This document shows, piece by piece, positions 35,079-43,716 of a stretch of DNA of 64,000 bases. Every line of letters starts with the position of its first letter. Position 1 is the stretch's first letter. Made by a program: the position numbers and the translations under genes. Source of the DNA: Roseiarcus sp036489975 (GTDB taxonomy: Bacteria; Pseudomonadota; Alphaproteobacteria; Rhizobiales; Beijerinckiaceae); contig DASXES010000127.1 of assembly GCA_036489975.1 (NCBI GenBank), forward strand, positions 1 to 64,000. Reading direction: 5' to 3'. The notes under the pieces were generated by a model. It had not been told where the DNA came from and did not search any database. It saw only the letters and a program-made list of their open reading frames with translations.

Positions 35079-35108
35079 CTCCGGGCTCGCGCGCCGCGCG
35101 GCCCGGAG
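35079..35108. terminator. GC-rich hairpin between convergent genes
   Basis: CTCCGGGC at 35079-35086 pairs with GCCCGGAG at 35101-35108; the 14-base loop TCGCGCGCCGCGCG can pair partly with itself. It lies between the stop codons of the methyltransferase and xylB genes. No T-run follows on either strand, so efficiency as an intrinsic terminator is uncertain. Confidence 0.4.
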
Positions 35109-35126
35109 CTGGCGGCAGGGCCGCCG

Positions 35127-36587
35127 CTACTGGCGGAACTCCGGCTTCACGGCGCCATAGAGCGCCTTGAACCGCTCCCGCTGCCGGGCGAAGAGACCGG
35201 CGAGCTCCGCGTCCGGCTCGGTGACGTCGGCGATCTCCGGCTTCGCGCAGACGATTTCGGGCGGCTCGCCGGTTGCGGCCATCCGCGCCAGACGCGCGGC
35301 GCCGCAGGCCGGGCCCGTCTCGCCGCCCTTCATGCGCAGCACGGTAAAGCCGGTCGCCGCGGCGATCATGCGCGTCCATGAAGAACTCTTCGCGCCGCCG
35401 CCGATAAGGCCGACGCGCTCTATCTTCGCCCCGGCGAGGCCGAGACAATCGCGCGCCTCCGCGAGGGTGAGCGCGACCCCCTCCATGACCGCACGAGCGA
35501 CATCGGCCCGCGATGTCGCCTCGCTCATGCCGAACAGAACGCCGCGCGCATAAGGGTCATCGAGAGGCGTCCGCTCGCCGCTGAGGTAAGGGAGAAAGAG
35601 AAGCGCACTGGGTCCAGGATAATCCGCCGCGGCCTCACGCTCGAGCGTGTCCGGCGAGGCGCCGAGAAGCCGCCCGGCGAACGCGAGCGCGCCAGCCCCG
35701 TTCAGCATCGCCGCCATCGCGAACCAGCGATCCGGCAGAGCGTGGGCGAAACTGTGGACGAGCTTTTCCGGCGCGCTCATGTATCGATCGGTCGCGACGA
35801 TCAGCTGCGTCGCGGTTCCGAGCGAGATGAAGGCTTCGCCGGGCGCGATCGCGCCCAGGCCCACCGCGCCGGCGGCGGCGTCGCCGCCGCCGGCCGCCAA
35901 TATCACGCCATGGGGCAGGCCGAGCGTGTCCGCGGCCTCGGGCCGGATTTGCCCGACTGGCGCCGATCCCTCGAACAAGGGCGGCGCCCACGCGGGATCC
36001 GCGTCGCAGGCGGCGAACGCCTCTGGCGACCAGTCCCGCCGGGCCTCGTCGAGAAGCCAGGTCCCCGCCGCGTCGCTCATGTCCGAGCCTCGTTCGCCGC
36101 TGAGATTGAGCCGCAAATAATCCTTCGGCGAAAGGAGCGAATTGACGAGCCGGCGGGAGCCCGGCTCGTTCCTGGCGATCCATTTGAGCTTTGGCCCGGT
36201 GAAGCCCGGCATCGGCTTCACCCCGACGACCCGGGCGAGATCGGGATGGTCGCGAGCGAGTTCATCTGCCTCGCGAAAAGCGCGCCCGTCATTATGGAGA
36301 ATCGCGGGTCGAACCGGCTTGTCCGCGCGGTCGAGCAGCACCGCGCCATGCATCTGGCCCGAGAAGCCGATCGCTCTCAGTCCGTTGACCGCCGCGCCGA
36401 CGACGTCTCTAATCTCGGCGATCGCGCCGGCCATGGCGGCCAGCCAGACGTCGGGATGCTGCTCGGACCAGCCGGAGCGCGGACGGTCGGGCGTGTAGGC
36501 GCGGGTCGCGCTGGCGAGCGGCTGGCCGCTCGCGTCGGTCAGGAGCGCCTTAAGTCCTGAGGTTCCACAGTCCAGCCCGAGATACAT
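35127..36587 (-). CDS. xylB: Xylulokinase
   Basis: A 486-residue FGGY-family sugar kinase that phosphorylates D-xylulose to feed the pentose phosphate pathway. Both halves are present: N-terminal YLGLDCGTSGLKALLTDASG (phosphate 1) and GFSGQMHGAVLLD, and C-terminal FISLGTATQLIV, LPYLSGERTPLDDPYARG and RVGLIGGGAKSSSWTRM. The GQMHG motif and SGERTP are characteristic of XylB. No xylose isomerase or xylose transporter is adjacent, so a related polyol-derived ketose is possible. Confidence 0.93.
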   Translation of the reverse strand: MYLGLDCGTSGLKALLTDASGQPLASATRAYTPDRPRSGWSEQHPDVWLAAMAGAIAEIRDVVGAAVNGLRAIGFSGQMHGAVLLDRADKPVRPAILHNDGRAFREADELARDHPDLARVVGVKPMPGFTGPKLKWIARNEPGSRRLVNSLLSPKDYLRLNLSGERGSDMSDAAGTWLLDEARRDWSPEAFAACDADPAWAPPLFEGSAPVGQIRPEAADTLGLPHGVILAAGGGDAAAGAVGLGAIAPGEAFISLGTATQLIVATDRYMSAPEKLVHSFAHALPDRWFAMAAMLNGAGALAFAGRLLGASPDTLEREAAADYPGPSALLFLPYLSGERTPLDDPYARGVLFGMSEATSRADVARAVMEGVALTLAEARDCLGLAGAKIERVGLIGGGAKSSSWTRMIAAATGFTVLRMKGGETGPACGAARLARMAATGEPPEIVCAKPEIADVTEPDAELAGLFARQRERFKALYGAVKPEFRQ

Positions 36588-36692
36588 GGGCTGGGATTGT
36601 GCGCCGGGCCGGCGACGGCCACAAGCCGGCGCGCAGGATCAAGGGAAGCGGATCAAGGGAAGCGGTGAGGCCGAACCCGGCCGCCCAGCGCC

Positions 36693-37043
36693 TCAATGTT
36701 GCCAGGCTTCGCAGCCGGTCGACAAGGGCGGGGACGCGGGCCAGGCCCATTTTGGACGCTCGTCGTCTTCATCCCGTTCGACGCCGCGCTCCAGGATGTA
36801 GCGCAGGCCCGAAAGGATAGGCTGGTCGGCGCCGCGCGCCGCCTCGCTGACCCCCTCCCAGTCGCTTGCGCCCGCCTGGCGGGAGAAGCGGCGAACGAGG
36901 CCGGCGGCGAATAAGCCGCTGTTCAGATTCCGTTTCTCAGCGTCGTGTGAGAAGCGGCGCGCGAAATCGCCGCCGATGGAGGCGACCGCGGCGCGGGCGA
37001 TATGTGGATTGGAGCAGGTTCGGACGATCTCACGAACGATCAT
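36693..37043 (-). CDS. Small hypothetical protein
   Basis: A 116-residue protein with no domain that I can name. Its N-terminal half (IVREIVRTCSNPHIARAAVASIGGDFARRF) looks helical and amphipathic, and it has the segment RGADQPILSGLRYILERG in the C-terminal half; the end is charged. A strong GGAGGGAGG lies about eight bases before the ATG, which makes translation credible. It is downstream of nothing on its strand and upstream of xylB by about 100 bases, so it might be co-transcribed with xylB. Confidence 0.6.
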   Translation of the reverse strand: MIVREIVRTCSNPHIARAAVASIGGDFARRFSHDAEKRNLNSGLFAAGLVRRFSRQAGASDWEGVSEAARGADQPILSGLRYILERGVERDEDDERPKWAWPASPPLSTGCEAWQH

Positions 37044-37514
37044 TTGCAGCCTCCCTCCTCACGTGGACGCTGAGCATCTTATGACAATCGAATTTGTTCT
37101 CAACGTGTCCTGGGGCTGAAAATAATCTTTTCAAATTGGGAAGGTCAAGGTTTAGACAGCGCAATGTCAACGATTTGTCACATTGGAAGGCTTCCGGCGC
37201 CGCATGAAACGCACTTTTGTTCTAACGCCGTTACATTCGTTCCGATGTTTTGCTTCCTGCAACCTGGGTTGCTTAATAAAGTGGTCACCTGTTTACTTCT
37301 AATTGCCAGAACCAAGCTGATAATCTGGCCGATGCGCGCCGGCGCATGCCCGGCCGACCCTCGGCGATCAAACCGCCGCTCCGGCGCCGATGCGCGGCTT
37401 CCTCACCGGCCCAATCCCGGCGGCTCGTTTGCGCCTCCTACGCGCATGGAGGCGCTGGAGTTCCGATGGAGCGATAGCGAGAGCCGGCTGCATTTGGACG
37501 AAGCGCTCGCCCTC
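37044..37514. other. AT-rich intergenic region
   Basis: About 470 bases without a convincing gene. The first 290 are clearly richer in A and T than the rest of the window. It holds the upstream region of the small hypothetical gene and an imperfect palindrome, GCAACC-TG-GGTTGC, at 37259-37272. A 122-residue open frame on the plus strand has no recognisable features. It could be a foreign insertion scar or a regulatory region. Confidence 0.4.
37120..37148 (-). promoter_or_regulatory. Possible promoter of the small hypothetical gene
   Basis: On the minus strand TTGACC (37148-37143) is separated by 17 bases from TTATTT (37125-37120), a fair sigma-70-type pair lying about 80 bases before the start codon at 37043. 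The surrounding AT-rich sequence makes chance matches more likely. Confidence 0.3.
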
Positions 37515-37643
37515 CATACCTTAACTCGATGATCGGAACCGATCATCGAATTGATGGCCGAAGCGCGAATGCGCGCCCGCGGCGATTGCTTGGAATCGAG
37601 CGCGATGCGCCGCGCTCGATTGGAACGGGTATTTAAGCGCGAG
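37515..37643 (+). repeat. Dispersed palindromic repeat, copy 2
   Basis: Aligns without gaps to the minus strand of 20509-20622. It opens with a perfect inverted repeat, TCGATGATCGG and CCGATCATCGA around AA (37526-37549), followed by AGCGCGAATGCGCGCCCGCG, AATCGAGCGCGATG and GGAACGGGTATTTAAGCGCG. Neither copy is within a gene. It lies about 70 bases before the start of the quinone-reductase-like gene. Confidence 0.8.
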
Positions 37644-37710
37644 TAATGAAGATGACGTAGCCGCCGGAGCCGGATCGCCTGAATGACAGCGTGATAAATG
37701 GAGACTTGCT

Positions 37711-38295
37711 TTGCGCGTGCTGGTCCTATTCGCCCATCCTGCCGAGACCAGCTTCGCCGCCGGCCTGCACGCGACCGTCGTCGAGACCTTGCGGGCGCGC
37801 GGCCACGCAGTCGACGATTGCGACCTCAATGCCGAAGGGTTCGATCCGGTCATGACCCGCGAAGACCGCCTCGCCTACTACGACACGGCCGTAAACCGGC
37901 GCCGCGTCGCCCCCTACGTGGACCGCCTGCTCAAGGCTGACGCCCTCGTCTTTTCCTTTCCGGTCTGGAACATGGGCTTTCCGGCTATCCTCAAGGGCTT
38001 CCTCGACAAAGTGTTCCTGCCGGGGGTCAGCTTCAATCTGAGCGGCGCCGGCGCCTATGTCCCCTGCCTGCACAACATCAGGCGGCTGGCGGCGGTGTGC
38101 ACCTATGGCGGAAGCCGTCTGACCACCTACCTCATGGGCGACCCGCCGCGCCGGTTCATGAAACGCACGCTGCGCCTGACTTGCGCTCCTGGCGCGGCTT
38201 GCGACTATCTCGCCTGTTATGACATGGATCACACGACGCCTGAGCGACGCATCCGTTTCCTCAAAACGGTCGAGCGGGAGTTTTCGGCCTGGTGA
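37711..38295 (+). CDS. NAD(P)H dehydrogenase (quinone)-like flavodoxin-fold protein
   Basis: A 194-residue protein with the flavodoxin-like NQO fold: RVLVLFAHPAETSFAAGLH forms the FMN/FAD phosphate loop, DALVFSFPVWNMGFPAILKGFLDKVFLPG is the second conserved block of MdaB/Kef-associated oxidoreductases, and AVCTYGGS follows. It probably reduces quinones or related electrophiles in the cytoplasm. Translation seems to start at a TTG at 37711. Its stop lies five bases from the stop of the convergent HUMPS-family gene. Confidence 0.85.
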   Translation: MRVLVLFAHPAETSFAAGLHATVVETLRARGHAVDDCDLNAEGFDPVMTREDRLAYYDTAVNRRRVAPYVDRLLKADALVFSFPVWNMGFPAILKGFLDKVFLPGVSFNLSGAGAYVPCLHNIRRLAAVCTYGGSRLTTYLMGDPPRRFMKRTLRLTCAPGAACDYLACYDMDHTTPERRIRFLKTVEREFSAW

Positions 38296-38300
38296 GCCGT

Positions 38301-39086
38301 TCACCCGGCGGCGGAAACCTCGCCGATGAAATCGCGGATGCAGCGCTCGATTTCGCCGCCCGGCAGGCCGTAACGCGACCTGGCGTCGGCCAGCCCAAGA
38401 TTGCCGCTGATGACGAAAGCACGCAGGCCTTTGCGCGCCAGGGCGACGGCCTGCGCGGCGCTGAGGCCGCCCACCACCTGCACCGACGCCCGGTCCCCGA
38501 CGCTCTGGAAAACCGCTGACGCCACGTCATCCAGATAGCCGGCCTGAGACAAGGCGGGATCGGCCTGCCGGGCGTCGTACTGCAGGTGAACGCCGACGCC
38601 ATCCACGCCGGCGTCGAGCATGCGCTTTGCGGTCTCAACCGCCGGCCCGGCCGGTCCCTGCATGGGCAGGAGGAGGTCGGCGAAGGCAAGCCTCGGCGTC
38701 GCCGGATCCGCCTCACGGAACGCATCGCGCGCGGCGCACACAGCCTTGGCTGTCGCCTCTCCTGCCAGGGCGAGGAAATCGACGACGTTGCCGCCGCCGC
38801 TAAAGACCGCGTTCGCCTCGCCCTCGCCGCCGTCCATGGTCTTCATATCGGCGAGCAGCAGCGCCTTGGGGAAGCGTTGCCGGAAGATCGGCACAACGTT
38901 GCGGACGCCCTCGTATTTCAGGAGCGGCGTCCCGAGCTCCAGAATGGTCACCCCGGCCGCAAGCGCCGCTTCCGCCACCGCCAGCCCCTGCGACACGTGG
39001 GACGTGTCGAGAGAAATCTGGAACGTGAACCGCTCGCGAAACAGGCGGCGGACACCGTCCGATTCGGTAAGGACGTCGTCGTTCAT
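38301..39086 (-). CDS. HUMPS/KGPDC-family protein (hexulose-6-phosphate synthase-like)
   Basis: A 261-residue TIM-barrel protein of the orotidine-5'-phosphate decarboxylase superfamily. FQISLDTSHVSQGLAVAEAA, TILELGTPLLKYEGVRNVV and LLADMKTMDGGEGEANAVF match 3-hexulose-6-phosphate synthase and 3-keto-L-gulonate-6-phosphate decarboxylase, including the D-x-K-x-x-D metal/catalytic motif. It is about 50 residues longer than classical HPS. No phosphohexuloisomerase is adjacent, so a formaldehyde-fixing role is unproven; a pentose/ascorbate-derived phosphosugar is the alternative. The GH15 gene lies 66 bases away on the same strand. Confidence 0.75.
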   Translation of the reverse strand: MNDDVLTESDGVRRLFRERFTFQISLDTSHVSQGLAVAEAALAAGVTILELGTPLLKYEGVRNVVPIFRQRFPKALLLADMKTMDGGEGEANAVFSGGGNVVDFLALAGEATAKAVCAARDAFREADPATPRLAFADLLLPMQGPAGPAVETAKRMLDAGVDGVGVHLQYDARQADPALSQAGYLDDVASAVFQSVGDRASVQVVGGLSAAQAVALARKGLRAFVISGNLGLADARSRYGLPGGEIERCIRDFIGEVSAAG

Positions 39087-39152
39087 CGTCGCTTCGCTTC
39101 CGTTGGCAGGCGCGCCGCACTGCAGGGCACTGATCTCAGCTCATGCCTGGGC

Positions 39153-41543
39153 TCATGGCGCAATGATGCGCGTCTCAAAATCCCGTCCGCGCCAGACGTC
39201 GTCGGCTTTTCGGCGCCAGGTGAAGGTGAGCTTGGCCCCCGGCGCCATCCCCGCCGTCGGGAGTTCCGCGACATGCAGGCCGAGGCCCGTGTCGCTCGTC
39301 GCGATGTCGACCTGGGTCTTCCAGTCGTCGCGGGTGTAGCGGACGATCGATTCCTCGAGCAGGTCGAGCCGCAGCAGTTGTCCGGAGAGAACGCCGGCCG
39401 TCGGGCAATCCTCGCGCCATGGCCGGCAGCGGGCGGTGCGTTTCTTGCCGAGGTAGCGGTGCATCGTATGGGGAGACATGTCGAACACTTTGCCGTCGGC
39501 GAGCGAACGCAACAGCTTCACGTATTCCCCATGCGCCCAAACGAGGGGCATGGCCGAGCCCGTCGGCTTGCCGGGCGCGAGCTCCCTTTCGGGAATGGGC
39601 GCGGCGTCCCACACCTGCTCGGGAATGAGGCCGCCGGGACTGGTCTGCGCCTCGATTGTCGCGAGCAGCGCCTCAGCCTCTTTGCGCCTTCCCGCCGCAA
39701 GCGCGTAATGCGCCCGTTCACCCGCCAGGAGCGGCCAGACGCGGCCGATCCCGACCCCGTCGAAGGGGCGTCCGTCCGCCTTCTCGCCGTAGCCGTCGAG
39801 GTTATAGCGGCGCCAGCCGGGCCCCTGAGGCAGCTCGACCTTGAGCAGGTGATCGATGACCGCAATCGTGCCGAGCACGCGTGGATCGTCAGGCGCCCTC
39901 AACCCGAACCGGACCAGCGCGATCGCGTCCGTGCTGATGAGCTGGTCGGCAGGGATCGCTCCGCTTCCCACCTCATGGTTGCGCACCTGGACCAGCCCAC
40001 GAACATCCGGGCATTCCGTCGCAGGCGATTCGGGAGCAACCCGTATGTAATAGCCGTGCACCCCGACTTCGCGCGCGAGCGGCGTATCCTGGACATAGAT
40101 CCAGTCCTCGATCTGCTCGTTCCAGGCGTCGGCGGTGTCGCGCAGCAGAGCCGGAATGGTCTCGACGTCACAGGCTTCGGCGATTTCCGCCGCGGCGAGC
40201 AGCGAAGCGATGGCGACCGCGAGCGTGAAGGGCGTATAACCGGCGTTCTCCTCCCAGCGGTCCTGTTTGGTTCTGGGCCCGGTGCGCAGGACGAAGCCCG
40301 CCGCGCGCTCGACCATCGGCCAGAACTGGGGCAGGTCCGGTGGCGCAAGCGCGCCCTCGCGTCGCGCCATGTCCAGGAGCAGCATTGGGAACGCGCACTC
40401 GTCGAGCTGCACGCCGCTCCAATAGGACGAGCCGTCCAACCAGTAGTTCTGCCGCCACGATCCGTCCGCCTCCTGGGTCGCCCGGAGATAGCGAAGGATT
40501 GAGCGGACTTCGCTGTGCGCGCCGCACGCGAGCAGCGCGCCGGCGGTTTCGCAGAGATCGCGCGGCCAGACGAGATGATAGCCCCCCATGTCGTCGTCGC
40601 CCTTGCTGAAGCCCCACGGAATCGACAGGCTGGCGATGAAGCCTCCCGGGAACGTCGGCGCCTCATGGACGCGGAGGATGTTGGCGCTCACGCGATAGAT
40701 GTTCTGGCCATGAGCATGCCGCTCCATCGTGCGCAAGGGCGATTGCCAGGCGCGCCATCCGGACGAATAGTCATTCAAGATCGCCTCAAAGGGACTCATG
40801 CTCGACGTCAGCGCGTGATAGGCGGCTTCCGCGGTGGTGCGGCCAAAACCGACCGCCAGAACGGAGGCCCCGTCGGCTCCCAGAGCGAGCTCGGCGGACA
40901 AGGCGATGTTGCCGTCGGTCGCGGTGTCGTACTGGTCGGTCAGACGGCCATGATCGCGAAGTTGCCGCCATCCGTCCGAGGCGCCGACGAAGCCGACGGA
41001 CCTGGCGAGGAACTGCGGGTTCGCCAGCATGGCGAGATGCGTGCCGCCGCCGACAGCGCAGAGGCCCTTGTGCCCCTTGTACTCGGCGCAATGGCCGCTG
41101 TTGTGCGCGCCCGCGTTAACGAGATGGGGCGCCAGCAAGGCGAATACGCGGAGCCCTGTCTTGCCCGCCTTGGAGGAATCTTCGAGGCGAATGCGCAGAA
41201 CGACCGAATCGCTGCGCGGATCCGTGATCACCTGATTGATCATCCGGAATCGGCCGCCGCGATGGGTGCTCGTCAGGCGGAAAGCGGGAACCCCATCTTC
41301 GATGCGCTCGACGACCGTCTCGCAGTCGCGCTTGATCTCGGCGAAGAAAGCGTCCCCATCGGTGACGATGAACCCGAGGTCGCGGACGCAAGCCTGATCA
41401 ACACGCGGATAGTAGATCTCATTGACGATGCCGTGGCTGATGGTGAACCAGACCCGGCTGCGCTCGCTGAGCGCGGCGCCGACCCCGTCCTTGGCGCTCG
41501 AGGTCCACCGAGCCGGAATTCCAGGCCATCCGGGCGCTTCCAC
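39153..41543 (-). CDS. Glycoside hydrolase family 15 protein (glucan 1,4-alpha-glucosidase)
   Basis: A 796-residue enzyme, long enough for the N-terminal beta-sandwich of bacterial glucoamylases/glucodextranases (about residues 1-270, with WFTISHGIVNEIYYPRVDQA) plus the alpha/alpha barrel. Catalytic-region blocks are YHLVWPRDLCETAGAL, YWSGVQLDECAFPMLLLDMA with the likely general acid Glu, and GLIPEQVWD with the general base Glu; PTGSAMPLVWAHGEYVKLL follows. A further C-terminal beta domain covers the last 120 residues. I see no signal peptide, so it may act inside the cell on glycogen or alpha-glucan. It is divergent from the IS110 element. Confidence 0.92.
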   Translation of the reverse strand: MEAPGWPGIPARWTSSAKDGVGAALSERSRVWFTISHGIVNEIYYPRVDQACVRDLGFIVTDGDAFFAEIKRDCETVVERIEDGVPAFRLTSTHRGGRFRMINQVITDPRSDSVVLRIRLEDSSKAGKTGLRVFALLAPHLVNAGAHNSGHCAEYKGHKGLCAVGGGTHLAMLANPQFLARSVGFVGASDGWRQLRDHGRLTDQYDTATDGNIALSAELALGADGASVLAVGFGRTTAEAAYHALTSSMSPFEAILNDYSSGWRAWQSPLRTMERHAHGQNIYRVSANILRVHEAPTFPGGFIASLSIPWGFSKGDDDMGGYHLVWPRDLCETAGALLACGAHSEVRSILRYLRATQEADGSWRQNYWLDGSSYWSGVQLDECAFPMLLLDMARREGALAPPDLPQFWPMVERAAGFVLRTGPRTKQDRWEENAGYTPFTLAVAIASLLAAAEIAEACDVETIPALLRDTADAWNEQIEDWIYVQDTPLAREVGVHGYYIRVAPESPATECPDVRGLVQVRNHEVGSGAIPADQLISTDAIALVRFGLRAPDDPRVLGTIAVIDHLLKVELPQGPGWRRYNLDGYGEKADGRPFDGVGIGRVWPLLAGERAHYALAAGRRKEAEALLATIEAQTSPGGLIPEQVWDAAPIPERELAPGKPTGSAMPLVWAHGEYVKLLRSLADGKVFDMSPHTMHRYLGKKRTARCRPWREDCPTAGVLSGQLLRLDLLEESIVRYTRDDWKTQVDIATSDTGLGLHVAELPTAGMAPGAKLTFTWRRKADDVWRGRDFETRIIAP

Positions 41544-41889
41544 TATGTGCTCCCCTAAAGCATCCGTCCTTGCCGCGCCGCCGTCGAGCCGTCAACTGGC
41601 CAGACGTTCGCGTTTCGGGGGCTGCGGCTTTTGCAACGGAGACATTCAGTTCCCCTCGCATGGGAGGCTGTTCCAGGACTTCCCTCGGTATCGCGGTCTG
41701 GCCGGTGCGCCCGCGCTTTGCCAGAGGCGCTCCGTTTGTGGCGCGCGACCGACGCTCTGGCCTGATCGACGGCAGCGTTACAGCCACCGCTTCTCACTGT
41801 TGATTGTGATGAAACGGTGACGTTTGTAACTCACGGGAGCCAGGGTCATGCCGTACCCCGTACGAGCCGAAACGCTCATGCCCAGTTAA

Positions 41890-43200
41890 CGTGATGGTGT
41901 GGACGGCGCCCGCACCGGCATCTGGCTCTGAAAAGAGCTGTGCCAAGAGGGTTGTCGTTGAGCAACCCATCCAAGGAGCGCCGTCCATGGGAAAGTCTAT
42001 CACCGATTTTTCTGAAGTCACGACCGTCGGCCTCGATCTTGCCAAGCACATCTTTCAGGTTCACGGCGTTGACGCGTCGGGACACGTTGTCGTGGCCAAG
42101 TCGGTCAGGCGAAACAATCTGCTGGAATTCTTCGCTTCATTGCCGCCCTGTCTCGTCGGGCTTGAGGCCTGTGGTTCTGCGCATCATTGGGCGCGCGAGC
42201 TAATCAAGCTTGGGCATGACGCCCGAATGATGCCTCCGGCCTACGTCAAGCCCTATGTGCGCCGGCAGAAGAACGACGCGGCGGACGCGGCGGCGATTTG
42301 CGAAGCGGTGGCAAGGCCTTCGATGCGGTTTGTTGGCGTGCGCTCGCTGGAGAACCAGGCGACTTTGATGAGCCACAAGACGCGCGAAATGCTGATTTCT
42401 CAGCGCACGCAGCTGATCAATGGGCTGCGAGGCCATCTGACCGAGGTTGGCGTGATCGCCGCTCAGGGGCCGCGATACGCCCGCGAACTGGCCGATCGCA
42501 TCAAGGCGGGCGACGAGACGATACCGCTCGCCGTCTCCGAGGCGTTGGCGCCGCTCGTGGTGCAATTGCGCAACCTCGATGAGGCGATTGCGCGGCTCGA
42601 CCGCGCCATCGCGAAGGACGAAACAGCGCGTCGGCTGATGAGCATTCCCGGCGTTGGGCCCGATTACCGCGTCAGCAATAGCGGTGAGTGTTCAAGACGC
42701 GTCGAGTTTCTCCGGTCCCAGAGAGTTCGCCGCCTTTCTCGGTCTAACGCCTAAGCAGAACTCTTCAGGAGGCAAGCAGAGGCTCGGGCGTATTTCAAAG
42801 ATGGGCAACCGATACTTGCGCAAATTGCTCGTCGTGGGCGCGCATGCGGTGCTGTTTCATCGCAAGCCTCATACGGACGCGCTGCGGATGTGGGCCAAGA
42901 AGCTCATCGAGAAGAAGCCCTTCAACCTTGTCGCCGTGGCGCTGGCCAACAAGATGGCGCGCATTGCCTTCGCGATCCTGCGCGGGAAGACGAGCTATCG
43001 AGAAATTCCGGCATGACAAACGCCACAGAGGTTCGTGGCCGAGGCGCTTGAAGCCGAGGCCGCACTGGACGAAGCAAGGGCTTCGCCAGGAGGAGTCGAG
43101 GGTGACCAAGAGGTGATGTGCAGGAAGGCGGATTGATCCTGAAGCCCGAGGCGATATCTGCGCGGCCAAGCGCGCTAACGTGAGAGGGGCAACGGATCAG
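41890..43200 (+). mobile_element. IS110-family insertion sequence (limits approximate)
   Basis: An IS110-family transposase frame (41987-43016) with about 100 bases of leader and 180 bases of trailer. IS110 elements lack long terminal inverted repeats and do not necessarily leave a target duplication, so I cannot fix the ends from sequence alone; the given limits are estimates. It sits between the GH15 gene and the haem-binding protein gene. 41544-41889 and 43201-43716, on either side, hold no gene that I can see. Confidence 0.7.
41987..43016 (+). pseudogene. IS110 family transposase, frameshifted
   Basis: The N-terminal part has the RuvC-like DEDD domain: VGLDLAKHIFQVHGVD, LVGLEACGSAHHWA and VKPYVRRQKNDAADAAAICEA. 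The C-terminal Tnp_20 part has MSIPGVGP, FAAFLGLTPKQNSSGGKQRL with the catalytic Ser, and ISKMGNRYLRKLLVVGA. The two parts are in different frames: at about 42661 one extra base (GGGCCC-G-ATTACC) breaks GVGP-ITAS. The total, 1030 bases, equals a whole number of codons plus one. ATG 41987 follows AAGGAG. A programmed shift is unlikely at this site, so the copy is probably inactive. Confidence 0.85.
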
Positions 43201-43716
43201 CGGACAACATCAGGGCCAGCGGACTCTATTCTCCGCGCGAAAGGCCGAAGACATGACCGCACCCACGACCCGCGCAATGCCGAAAATCACCCTTGATCAG
43301 CGGGCGCCGTCCAGACATGATATCGCCGGCACAACGATTTCTATCGGTTCGCGATCAACTCGCAAACTTCTTCTACGCGCCCTGCCCAAAGAAGGCGGCC
43401 CCCGGAGGATCGTCGCGCTGCCCGCAATTCGGCGCACGTCTCGGGGATCGCTGCGGCGTTCTAAAGCAGACCACCCAGAACCGGCTCTCGCGCGAGCTTG
43501 GCGACTCAAGTAATGGCGCCCGAAAAACCCCAAGTAAACATTGCCAACAATCGCCACATCGGTCATATTTTTCTTAAGGAGTTGAGATTCGCGCGAACAA
43601 GAAATTGCGGGGCCAAGGATTCGTGAGACCAAGACTTGCCTCGCGGACACCGGCCAACGAAGCCCAACGATGTTTTGCAGCGGCGAACGCGGGCCCCTGG
43701 GGTGGTGGAGGGAACA

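Noticed and set aside
38301..39086. Evidence for a ribulose monophosphate formaldehyde pathway
   Set aside because: Only one HUMPS-type gene is present, longer than classical HPS and without a hexuloisomerase; the pathway cannot be claimed.
38586..40502. 638-codon open frame on the plus strand
   Set aside because: Antisense to the HUMPS-family and GH15 genes, composition typical of a shadow frame.
43253..43577. Plus-strand open frames between the IS110 element and the haem protein gene
   Set aside because: Two overlapping frames of similar length, neither with a motif or a ribosome-binding site.
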